From Cyanobacterium sp. T60_A2020_053 (GTDB lineage: Bacteria; Cyanobacteriota; Cyanobacteriia; Cyanobacteriales; Cyanobacteriaceae): a stretch of DNA of 43,033 bases. The position numbers were made by a program, and so were the translations under genes. Below the pieces are notes generated by a model. It was not told the origin of the DNA and ran no database searches. It saw only the letters and a list, made by a program, of their open reading frames with translations. Of this stretch, positions 1 through 8,288 are shown in pieces (position 1 is the first letter of the stretch; the number at the start of each line of letters is the position of its first letter). The stretch is taken from positions 1 to 43,033 of the forward strand of contig JACYMF010000024.1 of assembly GCA_015272165.1 (NCBI GenBank), written 5' to 3'.

Positions 1-233
1 TTACGATCTTCTTTTCCTCAATTAGATTGATGCGATTATATCATAAAGTATCGTTTTGTGTAGAAAACTGGGGATTTAGTAAATCTCTCAGTGAGGGTTA
101 TGTTAATATCGTTGATGTTCGTGGTAGTGGTATTTTGCAAATCGATCCTGATGGTAATGGGGCGGCGCGCGCCGTCAGTTTCCTTCGTTTACAAGGTGTT
201 TCTACTTTAAGTTCTACTGATTTCATTTTCTAA
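1..233 (+). CDS. C-terminal end of a secreted (type I secretion-like) protein, partial
   Basis: The reading frame is open from the left edge of the window to a TAA at 231–233, so this is probably the 3' end of a longer gene. The last ~45 residues contain a D-P-D-G-N-G-A-A-R-A segment followed by L-Q-G-V-S-T-L-S-S-T-D-F-I-F at the very C-terminus. This pattern, an Asp/Gly-rich turn then 'xGVxxLsxxDFxF', is typical of C-terminal targeting segments of RTX or type I secreted proteins. The internal TTG/ATG at 27/30 need not be a real start. The parent protein cannot be identified from the fragment. Confidence in coding is fair, in the secretion role moderate. Confidence 0.5.
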   Translation, partial: TIFFSSIRLMRLYHKVSFCVENWGFSKSLSEGYVNIVDVRGSGILQIDPDGNGAARAVSFLRLQGVSTLSSTDFIF

Positions 234-311
234 CCCTCACCCCAACCCCTCTGCCACAAGAGAGAGGCGTAAGTGTTGTTAGGGGGTGGAGGGCGCCCTC
301 CACCCCAGTTG

Positions 312-427
312 ACAGCGCATTTCAAATGAATAAACCACGTTTTTTGTGTCTCGCCTCGATGCGCAAAGACGCAAAGATAATATTTGTAATAATCTAAAGT
401 GTGGTTTAAGGAAATGAAAACTGCTGT
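312..427. repeat. MITE-like element, copy 1
   Basis: About 116 bp with imperfect terminal inverted repeats (19 of 27 positions match). The left end reads ACAGCGCATTTC..AAACCAC and the right end GTGGTTTAA..CTGCTGT. A second, clearly related copy lies at 12108–12208, including the conserved 'AATGAATAAACCAC' and 'AAGTGTGGTTTAA' blocks and an internal gcaaagacgcaaaga-like stretch. There is no coding capacity. It sits between the left-edge gene and ychF. Confidence 0.7.
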
Positions 428-449
428 ATATGTTTGTTGATGAACAAAA

Positions 450-1544
450 TTAAACATTAAAACGGAAAAGTAATACATCCCCTTCTTGTACTACATACTC
501 TTTTCCCTCAGATCGCACCAAACCTTGCTCTTTCGCAGCGCCCATCCCCCCAGTTTTGACTAAATCATTATAGGCAACAGTTTCCGCGCGAATAAAACCC
601 CTTTCAAAGTCAGAATGAATAACCCCGGCGGCTTGAGGTGCTTTCATTCCAGCAATAATCGTCCATGCCCTAGTTTCTGTTTCCCCTGTAGTTAAATAAG
701 TGCGCAATCCTAATAATTGATAGGTTGCTTTAATCAGAGACTGTAAACCCCCTTCTGTCACCCCTAAAGACTCTAAAAACTCCGCCTTTTCTTCTGAAGA
801 CAAATCCACCAACTCGGATTCTACCTGCGCTGACACCACAATCACCAACGCATTTTCTTTTTGTGCTTCTTCCTTAACTTTTTCTACCCACTCATTACCC
901 GTTGCTAAATCCTCATCGCTCACATTAGCGGCATAAATGACAGGTTTTGCGGTTAATAATCCCAAAGGTTTAATGATTGCCAATTCATCTTCACTTAAAT
1001 CTACTTCCCTCACTGCTTTACCATCGTCTAACACGGGGAAAATACGCTCTAATATCTCCAATTCTTCCGCTGCCTCTTTACTATTACCCCGTGCCTGTTT
1101 TCTCAACCTTTCCAAACGGCGCTCAACTTGACTTAAATCAGCAAGGGATAACTCAAGGTTAATCACTTCCATATCACGCACGGGATCAACTGAGCCAGAA
1201 ACATGGATAATATCATCACTATCAAAACATCTCACCACATGGATAATGGCATCCACTTCCCTAATATTTGCTAAAAATTGATTCCCTAAACCTTCCCCTT
1301 TACTAGCGCCCTTCACCAATCCAGCAATATCCACAAATTCCATGCGCGTGGGGACAACTTTAGCAGAATTAGAAATTTTTGCCAATACTTGTAAACGTTC
1401 ATCAGGAACGGCTACCACTCCCACATTAGGCTCAATGGTGCAAAAAGGAAAATTAGCTGCATCAGCCTTGGCATTAGCCACCACAGCGTTAAATAAGGTC
1501 GATTTGCCCACGTTAGGTAAGCCCACAATTCCTGCTCTTAACAT
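450..1544 (-). CDS. ychF: Redox-regulated P-loop NTPase YchF (OLA1/Obg-family)
   Basis: A 364-aa protein of full family length. The G1 loop GLPNVGKST is at residues 8–16, with a DIAGLVKGAS switch II region and a YAANVSDEDL segment in place of the canonical NKxD guanine-specificity motif. That replacement is the known hallmark of YchF proteins, which hydrolyse ATP rather than GTP. The C-terminus carries the TGS domain (…GVIHSDFERGFIRAETV…, …VQEGDVLLFRFNV). In the family it binds ribosomes and is linked to translation and oxidative-stress responses in the cytoplasm. The ATG start is preceded by AGGAATAG. It is transcribed alone, with divergent and unrelated neighbours. Confidence 0.97.
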   Translation of the reverse strand: MLRAGIVGLPNVGKSTLFNAVVANAKADAANFPFCTIEPNVGVVAVPDERLQVLAKISNSAKVVPTRMEFVDIAGLVKGASKGEGLGNQFLANIREVDAIIHVVRCFDSDDIIHVSGSVDPVRDMEVINLELSLADLSQVERRLERLRKQARGNSKEAAEELEILERIFPVLDDGKAVREVDLSEDELAIIKPLGLLTAKPVIYAANVSDEDLATGNEWVEKVKEEAQKENALVIVVSAQVESELVDLSSEEKAEFLESLGVTEGGLQSLIKATYQLLGLRTYLTTGETETRAWTIIAGMKAPQAAGVIHSDFERGFIRAETVAYNDLVKTGGMGAAKEQGLVRSEGKEYVVQEGDVLLFRFNV

Positions 1545-1731
1545 ACTATTCCTATTCTTTTAATTATCCATGGTCTATTATCTGTGATTTATTGGAAGTA
1601 ACGCAAGTTTTTTATTTTCTCTCTTCCCTCATTAGTTAATATTGCTAATTAGTTGCATTAATAGCAGAGATATATTATTATTTAGTAATAGAAATTATTA
1701 ATAATTAACAGAAAAAAGAGGAAAGTTAGTC

Positions 1732-2439
1732 GTGATTAAAAATAGAATATCTTGGTCATCAAAGCTATTTACCACCATCGGTTTAGCCACTGTCATGGGT
1801 ATAACGGTGACGGGCGCTGTTGATGTATTCTCTCTCAAACCTCTAACTGCTGAAGAATTAACCGCAGGAGAAAAGGCTAACGCTGATTTTAGAGACACCT
1901 TGAATAGTAAGCAATTACTAACAGAATTACAAAAAGGAGGTTATGTAATTTATTTTCGTCATGCTTCCACGGAAAAAGACTACGCCGATCAAGTTAGCGC
2001 CACCATGGGAAATTGTTCTACCCAAAGAACTTTAAGTGAGAAGGGATGGCAAGAAGCTCGAATGATTGGTAAAGCCTTTAATTATTATTCAATTCCCGTG
2101 GGGGAAGTGATTAGTAGTCAGTATTGTCGGGCATGGCAAACGGCTGATTTGGCTTTCGGGCGCTATGTCAAAAACAGCGCCCTCAACTTTCCGAAAGCGG
2201 AAGATTATACCGATGAACAATTGGCAATGATGAAAACGCAATTAATGCCCATGTTAACCAAATTACCACCCCAAGGCATGAATACGGTTATCGTTGGTCA
2301 TGATGACTTATTTGAGGCAACCACAGGCATTTATCCCGATCCCCAAGGCATGGCTTATGTGGTGCAACCTGATGGCGCTGGAGGATTCCGTTTAGTGGCA
2401 AATATGTTGCCCAGTGATTGGATTGATTTAAACCGTTAA
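1732..2439 (+). CDS. Exported histidine phosphatase family protein
   Basis: A 235-aa protein beginning with GTG, with a GAGGAAAG ribosome-binding site about 8 bases upstream. A basic start followed by a hydrophobic segment (residues ~12–30) looks like a signal peptide or membrane anchor. The phosphatase core begins at ~70: YFRHAST holds the phospho-acceptor His77 with Arg76 (RHG-type motif, here RHA). A second catalytic His occurs in VIVGHDDLF near residue 190. The family transfers phosphate through a phosphohistidine; the substrate is unknown. Cyanobacterial relatives of this type are usually annotated only as histidine phosphatase family. It probably acts outside the cytoplasmic membrane. 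No operon partner. Confidence 0.85.
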   Translation: MIKNRISWSSKLFTTIGLATVMGITVTGAVDVFSLKPLTAEELTAGEKANADFRDTLNSKQLLTELQKGGYVIYFRHASTEKDYADQVSATMGNCSTQRTLSEKGWQEARMIGKAFNYYSIPVGEVISSQYCRAWQTADLAFGRYVKNSALNFPKAEDYTDEQLAMMKTQLMPMLTKLPPQGMNTVIVGHDDLFEATTGIYPDPQGMAYVVQPDGAGGFRLVANMLPSDWIDLNR

Positions 2440-2450
2440 ATTTGAGAAGT

Positions 2451-2510
2451 GGAGAAAGGGAGACGGGGAGAAAGGGAGAAGGGGAGAAAGGGGAGAAAGG
2501 GAGACGGGGT
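2451..2510. repeat. Purine-rich tandem repeat (GGAGAAAGG-like units)
   Basis: About 60 bp of strongly strand-asymmetric G/A sequence made of imperfect 7–9 base units (ggagaaagg, gagacgggg). It lies in the ~245-bp gap between the histidine phosphatase and feoB. The rest of the gap includes a pyrimidine-rich partner-like block at ~2628–2660 (cctttgccccttg units). Confidence 0.7.
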
Positions 2511-2685
2511 GGTATCTTCGATATTTTTTTCTAATAATTGATTTTTCATAAATGATTTAGGACTTCTATATTAGTTCGTAAGTCATAATAAATTTAACGG
2601 TAGTTCAAGCTATCTTTTTTAAATTTACCTTTGCCCCTTGCCCTTTGCCCCTTGACCTTTTTACTAATTATTTTACTAATTATTT

Positions 2686-4521
2686 ATGAAAAATTGCCAC
2701 AGCGCCATAACGAGAGTTTCGGGAAATGCTCAAAAACGGATTATTTTGATTGGGCAACCCAACACAGGGAAATCAACGGTTTTTAATCGCTTAACGGGTT
2801 TAAATGCCCATGTGGGTAATTGGCATGGCATTACGGTGGATTTGTTGCAGGGAGAAATTAATCTTGATGATGAGTTGGTAGAAATAGTTGATTTACCCGG
2901 TATTTATGACTTACGGGGTTTTTCAGAAGATGAAACGGTAGTACAAAAGTTTTTTGCTGATTTTGCTTTTGATTTGGTGTTGGTGGTGGTTAATGCTAGT
3001 CAAATTGAAAGGCAGTTAAATTTAATTTTAGAGTTGAGGGCGCTGGGTTTACCTTGTATTGTGCTGTTGAATATGGCGGATGAAGCGAAGCGCTATGGTA
3101 TCGACATCAATCATCATCTTTTAGCTGAAAAGTTAGCTATCCCTGTTTTTTCCGTCAGTGCTAAATATGATAAAGGTTTTCAGCCCTTGTTGCGTGAGGT
3201 GAAGCGAGAGATTCACCGTGAAAAAGACTCTTTTCAAGTACCGGAAATTAAGGCATATTTAGAAAATAACCTCAAGGCTGGAGAAAAAGAGCAAATTCTT
3301 GCCGATACCGTAAAGTTACCCAGTGAAGGCATTAAAACTTTAACGGATACCCTTGACAATATCTTATTACATCCTATTTTCGGCTTACCAATTTTTTTCG
3401 CTTCCATGTTGGGGATTTTCTTTTTAATTTGGTATTTAGGTTTACCCTCCCAAGATGTGATGGATTTTATTACTACTGCCATCGCTGACAAGGTGATTTT
3501 TCCTTTAGTTTCTCCTTTGCCTGATATTATCCAGAGTTTTATTATTAACGGAGTATGGCTAGGATTTGCTACCGTAGCGTCTTTCGTGCCATTAATTGTG
3601 ATTTTCTTTTTTGTTATGGCAGGGGTAGAAGATAGCGGTTATCTTTCCCGTTCTGCTTATTTGATGGATAGTTTCATGGCAAAAATGGGCTTAGATGGTA
3701 GGGCATTTGTGATGCAAATGATGGGTTTTGGTTGTAATGTACCAGCGTTAATGGGTACTAGAATTATTCGTGATTCACGGATGAGGGCGCTGAGTATGTT
3801 AATTATACCCTTTGCGTTATGCTCAGCGCGCCTCGCCGTATTTGTTTTTATCATCTCTGCCATTTTTCCCCCTCACATTGCCCCACTGGTGCTATTTTCC
3901 CTTTATGTGCTGAGTTTTATGGCTAGTTTTGCGGTGGCGTGGGTATTTAGTCAAAGTCAAGAGTTTCAAAGTAAAGAGCCTTTTATTATTGAATTACCGC
4001 CCTATCGTGTGCCTACGGTAAAACAAGTATTATTAAGAGGGTGGGGAGAAGTGAGAGAATTTTTGAGGCGCGCTACTAATTTTATTATTATTGGTTGTGT
4101 TGCCGTGTGGTTTTTAACTTCCTTTCCTACCAATACCACAGGTTTAGATACTTGGGGAGGACAATTAGGGCAATTTCTCGCTCCTATTATGCAACCCATT
4201 GGAATTGATCCCTATTTAACTTTATCATTGATTTTCGGTTTTATTGCCAAAGAAATTGTTATCGGTTCATTTGTGACTATTTATGCTATGAATACCAGCG
4301 CCCTTGCCACTTATTTTGGCGCTACTATTTCCATACCATCCGCTTTATCTTTTTGTGTCTTTTGCTTACTCTATACCCCTTGTTTAACTACCGTTGCCAC
4401 CCTCAAAGCCGAGAGTAAATCATGGAAGTTGACTATTTTTTCTCTCTTATTTTCTTTTGCCTATGCTTGGTTAATGGCATTTATTTTTTATCGAGGAGCA
4501 TTATTAATAATTGATAATTGA
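2686..4521 (+). CDS. feoB: Ferrous iron transport protein B
   Basis: A 611-aa inner-membrane Fe(II) transporter. The N-terminal G domain has G1 GQPNTGKST (residues 23–31), the switch-I GNWHGITVD, G3 DLPGIYDL and G4 NMAD. A membrane domain with about eight hydrophobic segments follows from ~residue 230, including the conserved core motif GFGCNVPALMGTR and a second cysteine motif LYTPCLTTVA. The length fits the short cyanobacterial FeoB rather than the ~770-aa enterobacterial form. No feoA-like SH3 gene is adjacent on either side, and I could not see a convincing Fur box upstream. The gene appears to stand alone. Confidence 0.96.
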   Translation: MKNCHSAITRVSGNAQKRIILIGQPNTGKSTVFNRLTGLNAHVGNWHGITVDLLQGEINLDDELVEIVDLPGIYDLRGFSEDETVVQKFFADFAFDLVLVVVNASQIERQLNLILELRALGLPCIVLLNMADEAKRYGIDINHHLLAEKLAIPVFSVSAKYDKGFQPLLREVKREIHREKDSFQVPEIKAYLENNLKAGEKEQILADTVKLPSEGIKTLTDTLDNILLHPIFGLPIFFASMLGIFFLIWYLGLPSQDVMDFITTAIADKVIFPLVSPLPDIIQSFIINGVWLGFATVASFVPLIVIFFFVMAGVEDSGYLSRSAYLMDSFMAKMGLDGRAFVMQMMGFGCNVPALMGTRIIRDSRMRALSMLIIPFALCSARLAVFVFIISAIFPPHIAPLVLFSLYVLSFMASFAVAWVFSQSQEFQSKEPFIIELPPYRVPTVKQVLLRGWGEVREFLRRATNFIIIGCVAVWFLTSFPTNTTGLDTWGGQLGQFLAPIMQPIGIDPYLTLSLIFGFIAKEIVIGSFVTIYAMNTSALATYFGATISIPSALSFCVFCLLYTPCLTTVATLKAESKSWKLTIFSLLFSFAYAWLMAFIFYRGALLIIDN

Positions 4522-4635
4522 TAATGGACAATTGATAATTCATAATTTATAAGCATTTCACCGCGACACCGCGACACCCGACACCTGACACCTCCCCCTC
4601 ACCAAAATACTTTTTCAGCAACCCCTATCTAAATA
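4505..4635. repeat. Short-tandem-repeat cluster of the ATTGATAATT / GACACC type
   Basis: The feoB–manC gap is filled by repeats: attgataattgataat…cataatt heptamer-like units, then accgcgacaccgcgacacccgacacctgacacct, then ccaaaatactttttcagcaacccc. The same three-part arrangement recurs, in either orientation and with losses, at ~7375–7480, 9985–10035, 14452–14500 and 21510–21585, and in part at 39297–39424. It is an interspersed repeat family of the cyanobacterial STRR kind. Confidence 0.7.
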
Positions 4636-4673
4636 TGCTTAAATAGGTGAAAACTCCCTATAATCCTTGTAAT

Positions 4674-5738
4674 ATGATGAGCAAAAAATTTATTCCTGTC
4701 ATCCTCGCTGGTGGAAAAGGTGAAAGATTCTGGCCCCTCAGTCGCCAAAAGCGCCCGAAACAATTTCTTTCCCTTGATGATAGTGGTACAAGTTTATTAC
4801 AAGCGACCGCCGAACGTTTATTACCCTTAGCAGATGGTTGGGAAAATTTATTGGTGATTACCTCTGCATTGGTGGCAGACAACGTCAGGCAACAATTACC
4901 CCAATTACCTGATAGCAATATTTTAGTCGAACCAGTAGGCAAGGATACCGCCCCAGCCGTAGCATGGTCAAGTCTTATCATAGCGGAAAAATTTGGGGGA
5001 GGGGCGCTGGCTGGTTTTTTTCCCTCCGATCATTGGATTGGTAATCAAGACCAATTTTTAGCTACAATCGAAGCAGGGATTAACTTTGCGCAACAACAAC
5101 AAGCCATCGTCACTCTTGGTATTAATCCTACTTATCCATCCACAGGTTATGGATACATAGAACAGGGCGAAAGTCAAGGAGAAATTAATAATTTACCTGT
5201 TTATAAAGTGAGTCGTTTTACTGAAAAACCAGATCAAGAAACGGCTACTAAATTTATCGCTACTGGTCAATATAATTGGAATAGTGGAATGTTTATTTTT
5301 CCCGTTGATTTAGTTATAGGAGAATTAAACAAATACGCCCCTGAAATTATGAATCCCCTACAAGAAAAGGGGGAGGGCGCTTATGAAGATTTGCCTAAAA
5401 TTAGTATCGATTATGCCTTGATGGAAAAGACTGATTTAGCTTACATTTTACCTGCTGATTTCGGTTGGGATGATTTGGGGGATTGGGGGGCGCTGGAAAG
5501 ACTATTAGATAGTAATGACAGTAATATTTCCAACAGTAATAATATTACTTATGATACTAAAAATTCGATTATTTATAGCAGTGAAAAAGAAGAAATAATC
5601 ATGACTATCGGAGTAGAAGATTTAGTTATTGTTAGAGACGGCAATGCTACTTTAATAGCCCATAAAAATAATACTCAAGATATTAAAAAAGCACTTAAAC
5701 TATTACAAAAAAAACGAGAAAATGATAAATTTTTATAA
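4674..5738 (+). CDS. manC: Mannose-1-phosphate guanylyltransferase
   Basis: A 354-aa nucleotidyltransferase making GDP-mannose from mannose-1-phosphate and GTP. The signature VILAGGKGERFWPLSR then RPKQFLSL at the N-terminus is the GTP/metal-binding loop, followed by PVGKDTAPA, GYGYIE and VSRFTEKP. It lacks the C-terminal phosphomannose isomerase (cupin) domain of the bifunctional ~470-aa enzymes. An upstream in-frame GTG at 4647 exists, but the ATG at 4674 (or 4677) puts the start next to the conserved beta strand, so I chose it. No strong Shine–Dalgarno is visible. Its product would feed polysaccharide, lipopolysaccharide or fucose synthesis. Confidence 0.9.
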   Translation: MMSKKFIPVILAGGKGERFWPLSRQKRPKQFLSLDDSGTSLLQATAERLLPLADGWENLLVITSALVADNVRQQLPQLPDSNILVEPVGKDTAPAVAWSSLIIAEKFGGGALAGFFPSDHWIGNQDQFLATIEAGINFAQQQQAIVTLGINPTYPSTGYGYIEQGESQGEINNLPVYKVSRFTEKPDQETATKFIATGQYNWNSGMFIFPVDLVIGELNKYAPEIMNPLQEKGEGAYEDLPKISIDYALMEKTDLAYILPADFGWDDLGDWGALERLLDSNDSNISNSNNITYDTKNSIIYSSEKEEIIMTIGVEDLVIVRDGNATLIAHKNNTQDIKKALKLLQKKRENDKFL

Positions 5739-5810
5739 CATTGACTGAAAGTAAACAGGTTTTTGTCATAAACTAAAGATAAATTATATTGTGAAAAAAT
5801 TTTTATTCCA

Positions 5811-6116
5811 ATGCCTAATAGTTATCAAGTTCGTTTAGTTAATGCCCAAAAAAATTTAGATAGTACCATAGAAGTCATGGCAGATGAGTACATTTTAGAC
5901 GCTGCGGAAAGACAAGGATTTAATCTGCCCTATTCCTGTCGTGCAGGAGTTTGCGTCAGTTGTACTGCTAAACTAACAGAAGGTAGTGTAGACCATGATT
6001 ATGATTTTTTGAAGCAAAAAGAAATAGATGCTGGATTTTTCTTGACTTGCAAAGCCTACGCTACTTCTGATTGTGTTATTAAAACTCATCAAGAAGACGC
6101 TTTACTTGATTTGTAA
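5811..6116 (+). CDS. Plant-type [2Fe-2S] ferredoxin
   Basis: A 101-aa ferredoxin with the cluster ligands Cys43, Cys48, Cys51 (CRAGVCVSC) and Cys80 (FLTC). The spacing CX4CX2C…C is that of photosynthetic-type ferredoxins. The middle loop reads VCVS rather than the ACSS of the major photosynthetic PetF, and the C-terminus ends HQEDALLDL. It is therefore more likely one of the minor ferredoxins with a specialised redox partner than the bulk electron carrier; the partner is unknown. A second, differently spaced ferredoxin lies at 16800. Neighbours give no functional clue. Confidence 0.92.
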   Translation: MPNSYQVRLVNAQKNLDSTIEVMADEYILDAAERQGFNLPYSCRAGVCVSCTAKLTEGSVDHDYDFLKQKEIDAGFFLTCKAYATSDCVIKTHQEDALLDL

Positions 6117-6213
6117 TGAATTGTGTATTAAACATCTCCGAAAATTAAACTTTCAATGCCCAAAACCATTGCAGAGACGTAAAACTTTACTTCTCTACTA
6201 AAATTATTATTAA

Positions 6214-7266
6214 TTAAAATTTACTGATAATGCCACCGCCTAATAACATCTCACCATGATAAATCACTGCCGCCTGTCCGGGAGTAACTCCAAATTGAGG
6301 CTCATTAAATACTAACTTTATTTTACCTTCCGCTAAAGGGATGACGTTAACTGGTTGAGGAGGTGTACGATAACGAATTTTAGCTTCTGCCGTTAAAGGA
6401 GTGGTGGTGGGCGCTATGGATACCCAATTCATCCTCTCGACAATACATTCACTTTTACCCCCTTCCTCACGGGTGGCAACTACCACACGATTCATCACTG
6501 TGTCTAATTTCACTACATATAACGGCTCTGAATAGGCAACCCCTAGCCCTTTGCGTTGCCCAATAGTATAATGATGTACCCCCTCATGCGCCCCTAACAC
6601 ATTCCCTGATAAATCGACAATTTCCCCAGCTTTGGGTTTAATATATTGATCTAAAAAGTCTTTCATGGAGCCATGGGCTTCAATTAGGCATAAATCTTGA
6701 CTTTCAGGCTTTTCAGCAGTGCTGAGATTAAATTCATTGGCCAGCGCCCTTGTCTCAGTTTTAGTATGATTACCGAGAGGAAATACTAAATGGGCTAAAA
6801 TTTCTTGACTTAAATCGTATAAAAAATAACTTTGATCTTTATTGCTATCTACCGCTTTTAGTAACTGAAAACGATTAGTATTTTCATCATATTGGATTCT
6901 CGCATAATGCCCCGTAGCGATTTTATCAATACCGAGGGTTTCTTGAGCATAACGCAACATGGGGGGAAATTTTACGGTACGATTACACTGAGAACAAGGT
7001 AACGGGGTGATACCATCCTCATAACCAGCGATAACGTAATCAATAATATGGGTTTGAAATAAATCACGGGTATCGACAATATGATGAGGAATGCCTAATT
7101 GTTCACAAATGGCAGCCGCATCTACCATACCTTCTGAGCAACATTGCCCTTTACCTTTCATTAACCAGAGGGTTAACCCTTCCACATGATAACCTTGATG
7201 GTGCAGACTCGCTGCCGCCACTGAACTATCTACTCCTCCTGATAAACCAACTACAACTTTATCCAT
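6214..7266 (-). CDS. mnmA: tRNA-specific 2-thiouridylase MnmA
   Basis: A 350-aa cytoplasmic enzyme that 2-thiolates the wobble uridine of Lys/Glu/Gln tRNAs using ATP and sulfur relayed from cysteine desulfurase. The PP-loop SGGVDSS is at residues 9–15. The catalytic cysteine is Cys94 in [11 protein letters not shown], and a second Cys lies in ESQDLCLI. The C-terminal region with [14 protein letters not shown] and the terminal beta-barrel end [18 protein letters not shown] complete the fold. I start at the ATG at 7266 because AAAGAG lies just upstream and the protein then begins [11 protein letters not shown]. The frame extends to 7356, but those residues do not resemble the family. Confidence 0.95.
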   Translation of the reverse strand: MDKVVVGLSGGVDSSVAAASLHHQGYHVEGLTLWLMKGKGQCCSEGMVDAAAICEQLGIPHHIVDTRDLFQTHIIDYVIAGYEDGITPLPCSQCNRTVKFPPMLRYAQETLGIDKIATGHYARIQYDENTNRFQLLKAVDSNKDQSYFLYDLSQEILAHLVFPLGNHTKTETRALANEFNLSTAEKPESQDLCLIEAHGSMKDFLDQYIKPKAGEIVDLSGNVLGAHEGVHHYTIGQRKGLGVAYSEPLYVVKLDTVMNRVVVATREEGGKSECIVERMNWVSIAPTTTPLTAEAKIRYRTPPQPVNVIPLAEGKIKLVFNEPQFGVTPGQAAVIYHGEMLLGGGIISKF

Positions 7267-7464
7267 ATTCTCTTTATTGTCTTTTAACAACATCCCAAAT
7301 TTTATTATAACCTCGCTAAAAAGCAATTGATAATTGATCAAAAGGGCAAGGGGCAAAAAATTTAGAATTTAGAATTTAGAAAATAATTACTTCTGCGTTC
7401 TACATTCTGCATTCTTTCCATTGTCAATTATCCATTGTCAATTTCCTCTCACGACTCCACTTTC

Positions 7465-8121
7465 TCAGCAACACCTAAAATAGCCTTGTCCTCGTAGTAA
7501 ACCTGTATTAGCACCCGGACAAATATATTTTAGCCCTGATTTTTCGAGACGTTGATAAATTAATTCGCTGTGGCGTAATTGACGGCGCCAATGAAAGGTT
7601 TTTTTGAGCAGGAGGGGCGCTGGTTTGCCGTTTTTATTGGGTAAAAGATGACGACCAGAAAATAAAACCCCTCCCAATGGTTGATAATAGAAACACGATG
7701 AGCCGGGAGAGTAACCACAAGTCCAAATTAGCTCACATTCCGAAGTTAACTGATATTCTGCCTCGAAGGAGTGCGCCCTCAACCCCGGCAATAAGTATAA
7801 CTCTTGTTCTTGAATCACTAATTGACAATCAAGAGCTTGGGTTATTTGCTTGATATGCTTACTTATACCGTCTCGATTAGTAATAAAAAGGTATGTAACA
7901 CCCCCTTGTCGTTGTAAAAATTGTAAATTATCTTCATGATAAGGTGGGCAATCAATTAAAATATTACCCTCATCACTAATAATAAAATACGCTGTACCAC
8001 CGAGAATATCTCGATTAGGAGGAAAAGCCCAAATATTATCTAAAATTTGTTTGGGAGGTTTAGTAGCGCCCTTCCCCTTCGTTAAGATGTTTTTTTCAGT
8101 AAAATTATTAATAGGGTTCAT
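7465..8121 (-). CDS. Degenerate metallo-beta-lactamase-fold protein
   Basis: A 218-aa protein with the general outline of an MBL-fold hydrolase: a strand region NILIDCPPY, then FITNRDGISKH where active enzymes have HxHxDH, then GYSPGSSCFYY where many have GHTPGS, and SGRHLLP. The first two metal-ligand histidines are absent (TNRDGISKH), so metal binding and hydrolase activity are doubtful. Degenerate homologues of this kind are common in cyanobacteria with no assigned role. The start is uncertain: a TTG at 8130 lies three codons upstream of the ATG used here. Confidence 0.7.
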   Translation of the reverse strand: MNPINNFTEKNILTKGKGATKPPKQILDNIWAFPPNRDILGGTAYFIISDEGNILIDCPPYHEDNLQFLQRQGGVTYLFITNRDGISKHIKQITQALDCQLVIQEQELYLLPGLRAHSFEAEYQLTSECELIWTCGYSPGSSCFYYQPLGGVLFSGRHLLPNKNGKPAPLLLKKTFHWRRQLRHSELIYQRLEKSGLKYICPGANTGLLRGQGYFRCC

Positions 8122-8153
8122 GGAGATCAAAATAATTAATTTCTATAGTATCA

Positions 8154-8197
8154 AATAATGAATAATGGATAATGAATAATGAATAATGAATAATGAA
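8154..8197. repeat. Heptamer tandem repeat (AATAATG)n
   Basis: About six imperfect copies of a seven-base unit (aataatg/gataatg) between the divergent MBL-fold and protease genes. It is of the STRR type seen throughout the gaps of this window. Confidence 0.8.
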
Positions 8198-8288
8198 GTT
8201 TTAATACTTAATCATCTCTGCGTAAATCCTAAATTACCAATTTTCCATTACCCTTTGACATTGAGAATAAAAACTTTTTTAAATTAAA

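Noticed and set aside
230-478. 82-aa open frame on the minus strand between the left-edge gene and ychF
   Set aside because: It overlaps a MITE-like repeat, has proline/glycine runs from repeat sequence and no family resemblance. Treated as spurious.
7266-7356. N-terminal extension of mnmA by 30 residues
   Set aside because: The extra residues do not resemble MnmA. The ATG at 7266 has a ribosome-binding site and gives the conserved [11 protein letters not shown] start.
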